Below, piece by piece: positions 34,631 to 42,991 of a DNA stretch of 64,000 nt. Location: NCBI GenBank assembly GCA_021780075.1, contig JAJXZL010000003.1:31442-95441 (forward strand), in the 5' to 3' direction. Below the pieces are notes generated by a model. That model was given only the letters and a program-made list of their open reading frames with translations. It made no database searches and was not told the DNA's origin. Position 1 is the first letter of the stretch. Each line of letters opens with the position of its first letter. The translations under genes were made by a program, and so were the position numbers. This stretch comes from Acidobacteriota bacterium (lineage in GTDB: Bacteria; Acidobacteriota; Terriglobia; Terriglobales; Acidobacteriaceae).

Positions 34631-35769
34631 CGACACTGCGACAGGCCGCTGGCAGCTTGCTGGTGGTGGGGCTGGCAGGCACGGAGTTGACCGGCCTTGA
34701 ACGCGCGTGGCTCAGGCTGGTGCAGCCTGCGGGGATCATTCTTTTTCGGCGCAACATCAGCGACGCAAAGCAGACGCGCGCGCTGCTAAGCAAAGCCAGC
34801 GCGCTGTGCACACCGCATGGCTTTCGCTGCGTGGACGTCGAAGGCGGAACGGTGGACAGGCTGCGCGATGCGCTGGCGGCAATGCCCTCGGCGCAGGCGG
34901 TGACGGTGGCCGCACGGCAAACGGGTAAAACATCGTTGATTCGTGAACAAGGCGAGTTGATCGCGCGAGGCGTGCGGGCCTTCGGCTTCAACACGACGCT
35001 TGCGCCGGTGCTGGACCTGGCGCTGGCTGATTCGGCTGATGTGATGGGCACACGCTCGGTGGCTGGTGATGCAGAGAATGTTGTTGCGTATGCGCGCGAA
35101 TTTCTGGCGGAACTGGCGACGCACGGTGTTGCGGGATGCGGCAAGCATTTTCCCGGACTGGGCGGAGGCCGGCGCGATTCGCATTTTGAAACGCCGGAGA
35201 TTCGGCGCGGATGGAAGGAACTGTGGAACGAAGATCTCAAGCCTTATAGAGATCTGCGCGATGCGCTGCCGATGATTATGGTGAATCATGCGGCTTATCC
35301 TGATACGCCGGGAAAGAAAAATCCGGCGAGCGTGTCGCCATTCTGGATTACGACGGTGCTGCGCAAGCGGATGGGCTACCGGGGCATCATCTTCTCTGAC
35401 GATCTGGAGATGGGCGGGATTCTGAAATTTCTTTCGATGGAAGAGGCCGTGGTGACAGCGGTGCTCGCGGGGATGGATCTGATGGAAATCTGCCATAGCC
35501 CGGAACTGATTCTGCGCGCGTATGAGGCGCTGCTTCGAGAAGGCGAACGGTCAGCGGCATTTCGCAAGCTGCTGCTGGCGCGGTCGCGTGAGATGGCGCG
35601 CAAGCGGACGAAGCTGTTTGCAGGCGGAGTGCCGGCAGCGCTGACGGCGCGGCAGTTTGAGGCACTGCGTGCGCGCATTGTGCGTTTTCAAAGCGCAGTT
35701 GCAGGAAGCAACGTTGCGGATGAATCTGCAAAGGCGCGACCGATGAAGCCCGTGGTGGAGACGGCATGA
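34627..35769 (+). CDS. nagZ: GH3 beta-N-acetylhexosaminidase (NagZ-like)
   Basis: NagZ removes N-acetylglucosamine from cell-wall fragments during peptidoglycan recycling. The 380-residue protein is a single (alpha/beta)8 GH3 domain with no signal peptide, as expected of cytoplasmic NagZ. The NagZ-specific catalytic His-Asp loop is KHFPGLGGGRRDSHFETP and the nucleophile Asp is in GIIFSDDLEMGG. The substrate-binding CVDVEGGTVDRLR is close to the usual DQEGGRVQR. It overlaps mutS and anmK by four bases each (ATGA), so translation is coupled. Confidence 0.93.
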   Translation: MTTLRQAAGSLLVVGLAGTELTGLERAWLRLVQPAGIILFRRNISDAKQTRALLSKASALCTPHGFRCVDVEGGTVDRLRDALAAMPSAQAVTVAARQTGKTSLIREQGELIARGVRAFGFNTTLAPVLDLALADSADVMGTRSVAGDAENVVAYAREFLAELATHGVAGCGKHFPGLGGGRRDSHFETPEIRRGWKELWNEDLKPYRDLRDALPMIMVNHAAYPDTPGKKNPASVSPFWITTVLRKRMGYRGIIFSDDLEMGGILKFLSMEEAVVTAVLAGMDLMEICHSPELILRAYEALLREGERSAAFRKLLLARSREMARKRTKLFAGGVPAALTARQFEALRARIVRFQSAVAGSNVADESAKARPMKPVVETA

Positions 35770-36935
35770 GCGCGAAGACGATGACGGTTGCGGGCGTGAT
35801 GAGCGGCACTTCAGCCGATGGAATCGACGTGGCGCTGGTGCGCATTGCGCCGGGCAAGCTGCGGGCGCGACTGACGCTGCTGGCGCATGAGGGCTTCAGA
35901 TACCCGGCTGCTCTACGGCGCTCGGTGCTGGCCGCAATGAATGCACCTGTGACTTCCACGGCGGAACTGGCGCGGCTGAACTGGCGGCTCGGGCTGGCGT
36001 ACGCCGATGCCGTGAAAGCGACGCTACAACGGCACAGAGTGAAGCTTGATCTGATTGGATGTCACGGACAGACTCTGTATCATCAGCCGCGCGCTGCCGC
36101 GTATACGGGGCGAAGTTTTGCGTGCACATGGCAGGCGGGCGAGCCTGCTGCAATTTCGGCGGCGCTGGGCGTTCCCGTAGTTTCGAATTTTCGTCCAGCA
36201 GACATGCTGGCAGGCGGGCAGGGCGCGCCGCTGGTTCCGCTGCTTGACTATGTACTGTTTGCCGATGCAAAGCGAGGACGCGTGCTGCAGAACATTGGCG
36301 GCATTGCCAACTTGACCGCAATTCCGGCAGCGGCAACGGCGGATGCGGTGATGGCCTTCGACACAGGGCCGGGCAATATGGTGATGGATGCGCTGGCGCT
36401 GCAACTGCTTGGCAAAACGTATGACCGCAACGGGATGTGCGCGGCGCGCGGTACCGTGCTTGAGGCAGCGCTGGCATGGGCGCTGCGCAATGCGTACTTC
36501 AAATTGAAGCCACCGCGCACTGCAGGGCGCGAGCAGTTTGGGCGCGAGTATGCGGCGGAGTTCTTGACCGTATGCAGGAAGTACAGCCGCAAGCCCGAAG
36601 ACGCGCTGGCCACAGCCACTGCGCTGACAGCGGAGACCATTGCGCAGAGCTACGAGCGATTTGTTCGCGCGAGGATGGGGAGCGGCAGCGTGGACTACAT
36701 CGTCTCTGGCGGCGGCGCGCGCAATGCCACGCTGATGGCGATGCTGGCGCAGCGGCTGGAGCCGCTGGGCTGCGAATTGGCGGCGAGCGAGGAGTTCGGA
36801 CTGCCGGCAGAGGCCAAGGAGGCCGCGGCTTTTGCGCTGCTGGCATGGCAAACGTGGCATCGGCTGCCGGGCAATGTTCCTGCGGCAACGGGCGCGACGC
36901 GAGGCGCGATTCTGGGCCAGGTGACGTATGCGTAA
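35766..36935 (+). CDS. anmK: anhydro-N-acetylmuramic acid kinase
   Basis: AnmK cleaves and phosphorylates 1,6-anhydro-MurNAc to MurNAc 6-phosphate, the next step after NagZ in wall recycling. The 389-residue protein has the ATP-binding GVMSGTSADGIDVALVRI start, IGCHGQTLYHQP, NFRPADMLAGGQGAPLVP, NIGGIANLTAIP, and AFDTGPGNMVMDA, and the late SGGGARNATLM, all AnmK signatures. It overlaps nagZ (4 bases) and the peptide-binding lipoprotein gene (8 bases). Confidence 0.96.
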   Translation: MSAKTMTVAGVMSGTSADGIDVALVRIAPGKLRARLTLLAHEGFRYPAALRRSVLAAMNAPVTSTAELARLNWRLGLAYADAVKATLQRHRVKLDLIGCHGQTLYHQPRAAAYTGRSFACTWQAGEPAAISAALGVPVVSNFRPADMLAGGQGAPLVPLLDYVLFADAKRGRVLQNIGGIANLTAIPAAATADAVMAFDTGPGNMVMDALALQLLGKTYDRNGMCAARGTVLEAALAWALRNAYFKLKPPRTAGREQFGREYAAEFLTVCRKYSRKPEDALATATALTAETIAQSYERFVRARMGSGSVDYIVSGGGARNATLMAMLAQRLEPLGCELAASEEFGLPAEAKEAAAFALLAWQTWHRLPGNVPAATGATRGAILGQVTYA

Positions 36936-38442
36936 AGCACTGGCGCTGGCGGCGCTGCTGCTGCTGGCGGGTTGCCGTACCGCGCAGACAGATCCGCATG
37001 CAGTAGTGTTTCTGATAGAAAGCAGCCCGGCGAATCTTGATCCGCGCGTGGGCGCCGATGCCCAGTCGCAGCGCATCGACGGACTGCTCTTTGATGGGCT
37101 GGTGGCGCGCGATGCGCGTTTTCAATTCACGCCAGCGCTGGCTGAGCGTTGGGAAGAACCGGACCCGCTGACGCTCGTGTTTCATTTGCGCAGCGGGGTG
37201 CGCTTCCATGACGGACGCGCGATGACGGCGCGTGATGTGGTGTGGACGCTTGAATCGATGCGTAACGGCACGGTAATCACTCCCAAGACAGCGGCCTATG
37301 CGTCCGTTGACACGGTGGAAGCCCGCGATGAGCGGACTGTGGTGCTGCACTTGAAACGCCCGGATAATTTCCTGCTGACGAATCTTTCCACGGGAGCAAT
37401 GGGGATTGTTCCGGAGGGCAGCGGGCGCGAGTTCTGGCGGCATCCTGTGGGCACGGGGCCGTTTCGCTTTGTGAGCCAGCAGATTGATCAGGATGTGGAG
37501 ATCGAGCGCAATCCGTTGAGCTGGGCTGTGGTTCCCAAGCTTGAGCGGGTGCGTTTTGCGGTAGTACCGGACGCGATTACCGAGGCGCTTGAACTGGAGA
37601 AGGGCTCGGGCGATGTGGCCGTTAATTCCCTGCCCATGGACGCGCTGCCGGTGCTTGCCGGACAGCCCAATCTCAAAGTAGAGGATGGTCCCGGCACGGA
37701 GATTCAGTATCTTGCATTTAATACGAGCGACTCGCTGCTCAACAATATTCTGGTGCGCCAGGCCATCGCTTGTGCGATTGATCGGCAGATGATTATCCAG
37801 ACGCTGTTGCGCGGCCACGCACGACTCGCATTGAGTCTGCTGCCCACCAGCCACTGGGCGTGGACGGACGATGTGGCGCGCTACAACTATGACCCGGGGC
37901 GCGCCGGACGCCTGCTGGACGAGGCTGGGTATCGGCGCGGCAGGAATGGCGTGCGGTTCCATCTCACGATGAAGACGAGCAACGCGGAGGATGCGCGGCT
38001 GCTGGGGGCTGTGCTGCAGCAGCAGTTGGCGGGGGTTGGGATTGCGGTGGACCTGCGCAGCTATGAGTTTGCCACGTTCTACTCTGACATCACGCGCGGA
38101 GCCTTCCAGATGTATTCAATGCGCTGGATTGGCGGCAACGAGCAGCCTGACATTTTCAGCTACGTCTTCTCGACAAAGAACTTCTCGCCGAGGGGCGCCA
38201 ACCGTGGGCACTATTCGAATACGCGGCTGGATGCGCTGCTTGACGATGCAGAGGCGAGCAACGATGAGGCAAAGCGGCGTTCCGACTATATAGAAGCGCA
38301 ACAGATTCTGGCGCGCGAGCTGCCGGCCATCAATCTTTGGTATATGGATACGGTCGTGGTGCACAACCGGCGGTTGACGCACTTGGTACCGAACCCGTCG
38401 GGGAGCTACACGTTTCTTGAGACGGCGGAGTTGGCGCACTGA
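36928..38442 (+). CDS. ABC-transporter peptide-binding lipoprotein (SBP family 5)
   Basis: This is a 504-residue periplasmic solute-binding lipoprotein of the OppA/DppA/MppA family. The signal peptide MRKALALAALLLLAGC ends in a lipobox with Cys16. The family N-terminal pattern SSPANLDPRVGADAQSQRIDGLLFDGLV, ALAERWEEPDPLTLVFHLRSGVRFHDGR, and PVGTGPFRF are present. Its place, overlapping anmK by eight bases, suggests that it binds peptides or muropeptides destined for recycling. No permease or ATPase gene follows, so it must use components encoded elsewhere. Confidence 0.92.
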   Translation: MRKALALAALLLLAGCRTAQTDPHAVVFLIESSPANLDPRVGADAQSQRIDGLLFDGLVARDARFQFTPALAERWEEPDPLTLVFHLRSGVRFHDGRAMTARDVVWTLESMRNGTVITPKTAAYASVDTVEARDERTVVLHLKRPDNFLLTNLSTGAMGIVPEGSGREFWRHPVGTGPFRFVSQQIDQDVEIERNPLSWAVVPKLERVRFAVVPDAITEALELEKGSGDVAVNSLPMDALPVLAGQPNLKVEDGPGTEIQYLAFNTSDSLLNNILVRQAIACAIDRQMIIQTLLRGHARLALSLLPTSHWAWTDDVARYNYDPGRAGRLLDEAGYRRGRNGVRFHLTMKTSNAEDARLLGAVLQQQLAGVGIAVDLRSYEFATFYSDITRGAFQMYSMRWIGGNEQPDIFSYVFSTKNFSPRGANRGHYSNTRLDALLDDAEASNDEAKRRSDYIEAQQILARELPAINLWYMDTVVVHNRRLTHLVPNPSGSYTFLETAELAH

Positions 38443-38643
38443 GCGGCCAGTAATCTTCAGCTTGTCTTAAGAATTGTGTCTCTGGAACCCCTTTGAATGC
38501 CTGCATTTTCCTCTTCCTCTAAACTTTTTTACGATTCCTGCCGTACTTTGGTACACCCCCTCAACCTTTTGTGCTGCTCACTCGTCTACCGAATGAAACG
38601 TATTCAGATCCGGATGCCCAATTGGGCCCTGGAGAATCGATCT

Positions 38644-39867
38644 ATGAGCAAGATATTGAAGTGCCACTCGACAGAAATCGCAAGCCTGGCCCTGGCGGCA
38701 GTTTTATCCCTGGTGGCGCCACAGCTTGTCGCGCAGCCAGCGCAGCGGTTTGTCGGCACCATCACGGCAGTCAGCGGCGACACGCTGACGGTGAAGACCG
38801 ATGCCGGCGATGTGCGGCAGGTAAAGATTTCCGCGGCTGCGGTGTTGAAGCGCATCGAGCCCGGGCAAAAGGATTTGAGCGCGGCGGTGACGATTCAGGC
38901 GAGCGATCTGGCAACGGGCGACCGCGTGCTGGTGAAGCTGGATCCTGAGGCGACGGACTCCACGCCGGAAGCGGCGCAGATTATTACCATCAAGCGCACG
39001 GATGTGGCCCTGAAGGAGCAGAAGGAACGCGAAGACTGGCAACTGCGCGGGGTGGGCGGGCTGGTGAAGAGCGTGAACGCCGCAACTGGAACGATCGTGC
39101 TGACCAGCGGCGCTGGGCCAACGGCGAAAACCGTGACAGTGCACGTGAGAAAGACGACCGTGCTCAAGCGGTATGCGCCAGCATCCGTTCGCTTCGACCT
39201 GGCGCAGGCGGCTCCCATTGAGGCGATTCACGCGGGCGACCAGTTGCGTGCACGCGGCGCAAAGAATGCGGCCGGCACGGAGATCGATGCGGAGGAAGTG
39301 GTGTCCGGCAGCTTCCGCAACATTGCGGGCATGATCACTTCGCTGGATGCGGCGGCATCAACAATCATTGTGAAGGATCTGGCCACAAAGAAGCCGGTCA
39401 CGGTCCACATTACGCCAGATGCACAGATGCATCAGCTGCCAGAGGCGATGGCTCGCATCATCGCGGCGCGGCTGAAGGGCACCACACCGGGCGCAGCGGC
39501 AGGGGCAACTTCGGCAGGCGCGGCGGCACGAACGGGTACCGAGAACGGCCATTGGACCGGCCAAAGCGGCGGCAGCAGAGCCTGGCCCGGCCAGAGTGGC
39601 GGCGGCAGAGCCTGGTCTGGCCAGAGTCATGCCCAGGGCGGCGATGAGATGCGACAGATTCTCAATCGCGCACCGGCTATTCAATTTGCAGAGCTGAAGA
39701 AAGGCGAGGCGGTCATGCTCGTCTCAACCGAAGGGACCGCTGACGTCACAGCGATCACACTTCTTTCCGGCGTTGAACCTTTGCTGGAAGCCGCAGCGGC
39801 GAGCCAGAACCTGCTCTCCAGTTGGAGCATGGGTTCAGGCGGCGCAGAAGAATCAGCGGCCCAATAG
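38644..39867 (+). CDS. secreted DUF5666-like multi-domain protein
   Basis: This 407-residue protein has a signal peptide (EIASLALAAVLSLVAPQLVAQ) and three related small beta-barrel (OB-like) modules of the kind annotated DUF5666: RFVGTITAVSGDTLTVKTDAGDVRQV, GGLVKSVNAATGTIVLTS, and AGMITSLDAAASTIIVKD. A Trp/Gly/Gln/Ser repeat region (about residues 304-330) precedes a last segment with GEAVMLVSTEGTADVTAITLLSG. The function is unknown. The ATG at 38644 has GGAGA eight bases upstream. It precedes the TonB-type receptor, so it may be co-transcribed. Confidence 0.82.
   Translation: MSKILKCHSTEIASLALAAVLSLVAPQLVAQPAQRFVGTITAVSGDTLTVKTDAGDVRQVKISAAAVLKRIEPGQKDLSAAVTIQASDLATGDRVLVKLDPEATDSTPEAAQIITIKRTDVALKEQKEREDWQLRGVGGLVKSVNAATGTIVLTSGAGPTAKTVTVHVRKTTVLKRYAPASVRFDLAQAAPIEAIHAGDQLRARGAKNAAGTEIDAEEVVSGSFRNIAGMITSLDAAASTIIVKDLATKKPVTVHITPDAQMHQLPEAMARIIAARLKGTTPGAAAGATSAGAAARTGTENGHWTGQSGGSRAWPGQSGGGRAWSGQSHAQGGDEMRQILNRAPAIQFAELKKGEAVMLVSTEGTADVTAITLLSGVEPLLEAAAASQNLLSSWSMGSGGAEESAAQ
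39553..39630 (+). repeat. in-gene tandem repeat (30-base unit)
   Basis: Two full 30-base units (39553-39582 and 39583-39612) and one partial unit encode WTGQSGGSRA, WPGQSGGGRA and WSGQSH in the DUF5666-like protein. The units differ at a few positions, mostly silent or conservative, which fits old slippage-type duplication. Confidence 0.8.
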
Positions 39868-39905
39868 GGATGAACCAACTGATATCGAGAACAAGCGAGG
39901 GATAC

Positions 39906-42900
39906 GTGTCTTTGCGACTGCATGTGTTTATTCATTTTCTAATTGCCCTTGTGTTGGGTCTTGCTACGCTGGTTGCGGCGCATGCGCAGACGGCTGCGCC
40001 TCCAGCGACAGCCACGCTTCATGGCCACGTCACCGACCCCACGGGCGCGCTGATTCCGGGGGCGGACGTAATTGTGTCCACATCGACGGGCAGAGCCACC
40101 CGCACCTCGAAGGCTGATGCAAGCGGCGCGTACGAAGTGCGCGGGCTGGCTCCGGGCAGCTACCTGTTGCAGGTAGAATACGCAGGATTTGCGCCGTTCC
40201 AGTCACAGCCCATCGAACTGGCGGCCGGTCAGGTGAAGCGCGTGGATGTTGCCATGGCCATGGAAGTGGCACAGCAGAACGTCGTGGTCACGGATGAGAC
40301 TCCGACAGTGAACATTGAAGGGGGCGGCAACGCGAACACGGTCATCATCAAGGGCAAGGATCTGGACGCGCTGTCGGACGATCCGGATGAGTTGTCGAAT
40401 GAGTTGTCGGCTCTGGCTGGACCCTCGGCTGGTCCGAATGGCGGGCAGATCTATATTGACGGCTTTACCGGCGGACAACTGCCGCCTAAGTCGGCGATTC
40501 GCGAAATTCGCATTAACCAGAATCCATTTTCAGCGGAGTTCGACAGGCTTGGCTATGGGCGCATCGAGATTCTAACCAAGCCGGGAACCGACAAGTTGCA
40601 CGGGCAGTTCTTCATCATGGGGAACGACAACAACTTCAATACGGGCAATCCGTTCACGCCGAATGTACCGCCGTACTACCGGGTTCAATACAACGGCACG
40701 GTGAGCGGGTCGCTGGGCAAGAAGGCGTCGTACTTCATGAGCATGCAACAGCGCGACATCAAGAATCAGCAGGTGTATGACTACTATCCAGCGGTCGTGA
40801 ACCCGGCAACGGGGCTCTACGTTGCGTCCACCACGCTGGCAGCCGGGGCGATGGCGAATCCGCATAATCACATCAACGTTGCGCCACGGCTCGATCTGCA
40901 ACTGGGGAAGAACGACACGCTGACCTTGCGCTACCAGTTTTACTACGATTCCGAGTCAGGAGGCATCTCATCCACGCAGCTTCCCACGCAATCGGTCAGC
41001 GATACCTCAACAGAGCACACGTTTCAACTGAGCGATTCGCACATAATCAATGACCGCGCGGTGAATGAGACGCGCATCGAGTACCGCCGCGCACTGGATT
41101 CCATTTCACCCGTCAGCACCGACCCGACGATCATTGTGAGCGGCAACTTCACCGGGGGCGGCGCGACAAGCCAGGCGTCCAACAGCCACGGCGATCACCT
41201 GGAGCTGCAGAACTTTACAACGATGAGCCTGGGCTCGCATGCGCTGAAGTTCGGCACATGGCTCAGGGACAATCGCGAAGCCTTGTCTTCGTTTTCAAAC
41301 CGCAATGGAACGCTGGTCTTTACGCAGAATGGATATATCAATGCATTGAATGCGCTGGCCAGCGGACAAAACCTGAACACGCTGGGAAGCGACCTGGTGA
41401 ACCTGAGCGTTACAGCAGGCCGGACGGCCTACACGGCGAACGTATTTGACGGAGCACTGTTTGTGCAGGACGACTGGAGAGCCAACCCGCGGCTGACACT
41501 GTCTGGAGGTTTGCGCTGGGAGACGCAGAACCACATTGCCGATCACAGCGACTGGGCTCCGCGCGTGGCACTGGCCTATGCGCTCGACGCAAAAAAAGGA
41601 AAAACAACCAAGACGGTATTGCGTGCCGGCTATGGCGCCTTCTATGACCGTCTTGGCATCAATCACCTGATGAATGCAACGCAGCAAAGCGTTGACTCCG
41701 GGCAGGTACAAATTACGACGCCGTCGGCATCCTGCCTGAACGGTACGAGCCTGACCAATATTGACTTCTCTGCCTGCCTGCCGTCCGCTCCGTATGCTGC
41801 AACACCGGACAGCACGATTGTGCAGATTGCGCCTGGCTACCATGCGCCGTACACGCATCAACTGGGGGCCAGCATCGAGCGGCAGCTAACCAAGACGTCG
41901 ACGCTTACTGTTACGTATCTGCGCTCGTTTGGGGTGCATCAGCTGGTAACGCGCGACGCGAATGCCTACCTGCCAGGGACCTACCTCTACGGCAGTTCCA
42001 CACTGACCGGAGTTCGGCCTAACCCGTCGCTTGGCATTGTGCAGGAGTACTATCCAGAGGCGGTTTACAAGCAGAACCAGATGATCGCCAACTTCAATGC
42101 GCGCATCAGTCAGAACTTCAACATCTTCGGGTTTTACAATCTATCGTTTGCCAACACGGATGATGCGGGTGGGACGGCGTCAAACTCCTACAACCTGACC
42201 CAGGACTACGGCCGGGCACAGTTTGTTTCGCGGAACATGGCGTTTATCATGGGCAACTACCAGGGTCCCTGGGGGCTCCGCTTCAATCCATTCCTCATTG
42301 CCCGGTCAGGCAGGCCGTTCAACATTGTTTCCGGCCGCGACCTGACGGGCGATAACTTCATCAATAACCGTCCGGGGATTGCAGCCAGTTCGTTGTGCAC
42401 AATGAGCCCGAATAACCAGCGCTATATTTCAACACAGTTTGGCTGCTTCGACTTAGAGCCACAGCAGGGCGCGACTCTGCTGCCCATGAACTACGGCAAC
42501 AGCCCTGCGTCTGTGGCTGTGAACCTTCGCATCAGTCGGGCCATTGGGATTGGCCCCAAAGTGGCGTCGGCGAATATGGGCGGTGGCCCGCCCGGAGGTG
42601 GCGGACCCCATGGCCATGGCCCCGGCGGGCCAGGCGGCGGCCTGGGCCCCGGCGGCCTTGGTGGTGGGCCGCGGGGTGGGATGTTTGGCCCTCAGGGTGC
42701 GAATCACAAATACAACCTGACCTTCACCGTGCAGGCGCTGAATATGTTTAACAATGTGAACTATGGAACGCCGACAGGCACCATCACTCCAACGCCGGTC
42801 GTCGATTCAACGGGTGCGGTCACTGGATATGGCGTGCCGAGCTTCTTCGACAGATCCAGAAGCCTTGCGGGCATGATATTTTCCCAGGGTCCGGCTTCGC

Positions 42901-42935
42901 GGCGTGTCTTCCTTCAGGCGGTCTTTTCGTTCTAA
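39906..42935 (+). CDS. TonB-dependent receptor with carboxypeptidase-regulatory N-terminal domain
   Basis: This is an outer-membrane receptor of about 1009 residues, of the Oar-like group abundant in Acidobacteria. A signal peptide (SLRLHVFIHFLIALVLGLATLVAAHA) is followed by a CarboxypepD_reg module (LHGHVTDPTGALIPGADVIV), a plug domain (NANTVIIKGKDLDALSDDPDEL, IYIDGFTGGQLPPKSAIREIRINQNPFSAEF) and a large beta-barrel ending in aromatic Phe (FLQAVFSF). The substrate is unknown; a neighbouring beta-mannosidase suggests oligosaccharides. A Gly/Pro/His-rich loop lies at 42583-42690. I chose the GTG at 39906 with GAGGG upstream; an ATG at 39870 is possible. Confidence 0.88.
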   Translation: MSLRLHVFIHFLIALVLGLATLVAAHAQTAAPPATATLHGHVTDPTGALIPGADVIVSTSTGRATRTSKADASGAYEVRGLAPGSYLLQVEYAGFAPFQSQPIELAAGQVKRVDVAMAMEVAQQNVVVTDETPTVNIEGGGNANTVIIKGKDLDALSDDPDELSNELSALAGPSAGPNGGQIYIDGFTGGQLPPKSAIREIRINQNPFSAEFDRLGYGRIEILTKPGTDKLHGQFFIMGNDNNFNTGNPFTPNVPPYYRVQYNGTVSGSLGKKASYFMSMQQRDIKNQQVYDYYPAVVNPATGLYVASTTLAAGAMANPHNHINVAPRLDLQLGKNDTLTLRYQFYYDSESGGISSTQLPTQSVSDTSTEHTFQLSDSHIINDRAVNETRIEYRRALDSISPVSTDPTIIVSGNFTGGGATSQASNSHGDHLELQNFTTMSLGSHALKFGTWLRDNREALSSFSNRNGTLVFTQNGYINALNALASGQNLNTLGSDLVNLSVTAGRTAYTANVFDGALFVQDDWRANPRLTLSGGLRWETQNHIADHSDWAPRVALAYALDAKKGKTTKTVLRAGYGAFYDRLGINHLMNATQQSVDSGQVQITTPSASCLNGTSLTNIDFSACLPSAPYAATPDSTIVQIAPGYHAPYTHQLGASIERQLTKTSTLTVTYLRSFGVHQLVTRDANAYLPGTYLYGSSTLTGVRPNPSLGIVQEYYPEAVYKQNQMIANFNARISQNFNIFGFYNLSFANTDDAGGTASNSYNLTQDYGRAQFVSRNMAFIMGNYQGPWGLRFNPFLIARSGRPFNIVSGRDLTGDNFINNRPGIAASSLCTMSPNNQRYISTQFGCFDLEPQQGATLLPMNYGNSPASVAVNLRISRAIGIGPKVASANMGGGPPGGGGPHGHGPGGPGGGLGPGGLGGGPRGGMFGPQGANHKYNLTFTVQALNMFNNVNYGTPTGTITPTPVVDSTGAVTGYGVPSFFDRSRSLAGMIFSQGPASRRVFLQAVFSF

Positions 42936-42943
42936 TGCTCTGC

Positions 42944-42980
42944 TCCTGCCGTCTCTGCATCATCTGCTGAGGCGGCAGGA
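42944..42980. terminator. hairpin between receptor and beta-mannosidase genes
   Basis: TCCTGCCG (42944-42951) pairs with CGGCAGGA (42973-42980) between two convergent stop codons. The loop is long and there is no good U-tract, so terminator function is only likely from position. Confidence 0.4.
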
Positions 42981-42991
42981 ACATTTCTGTC

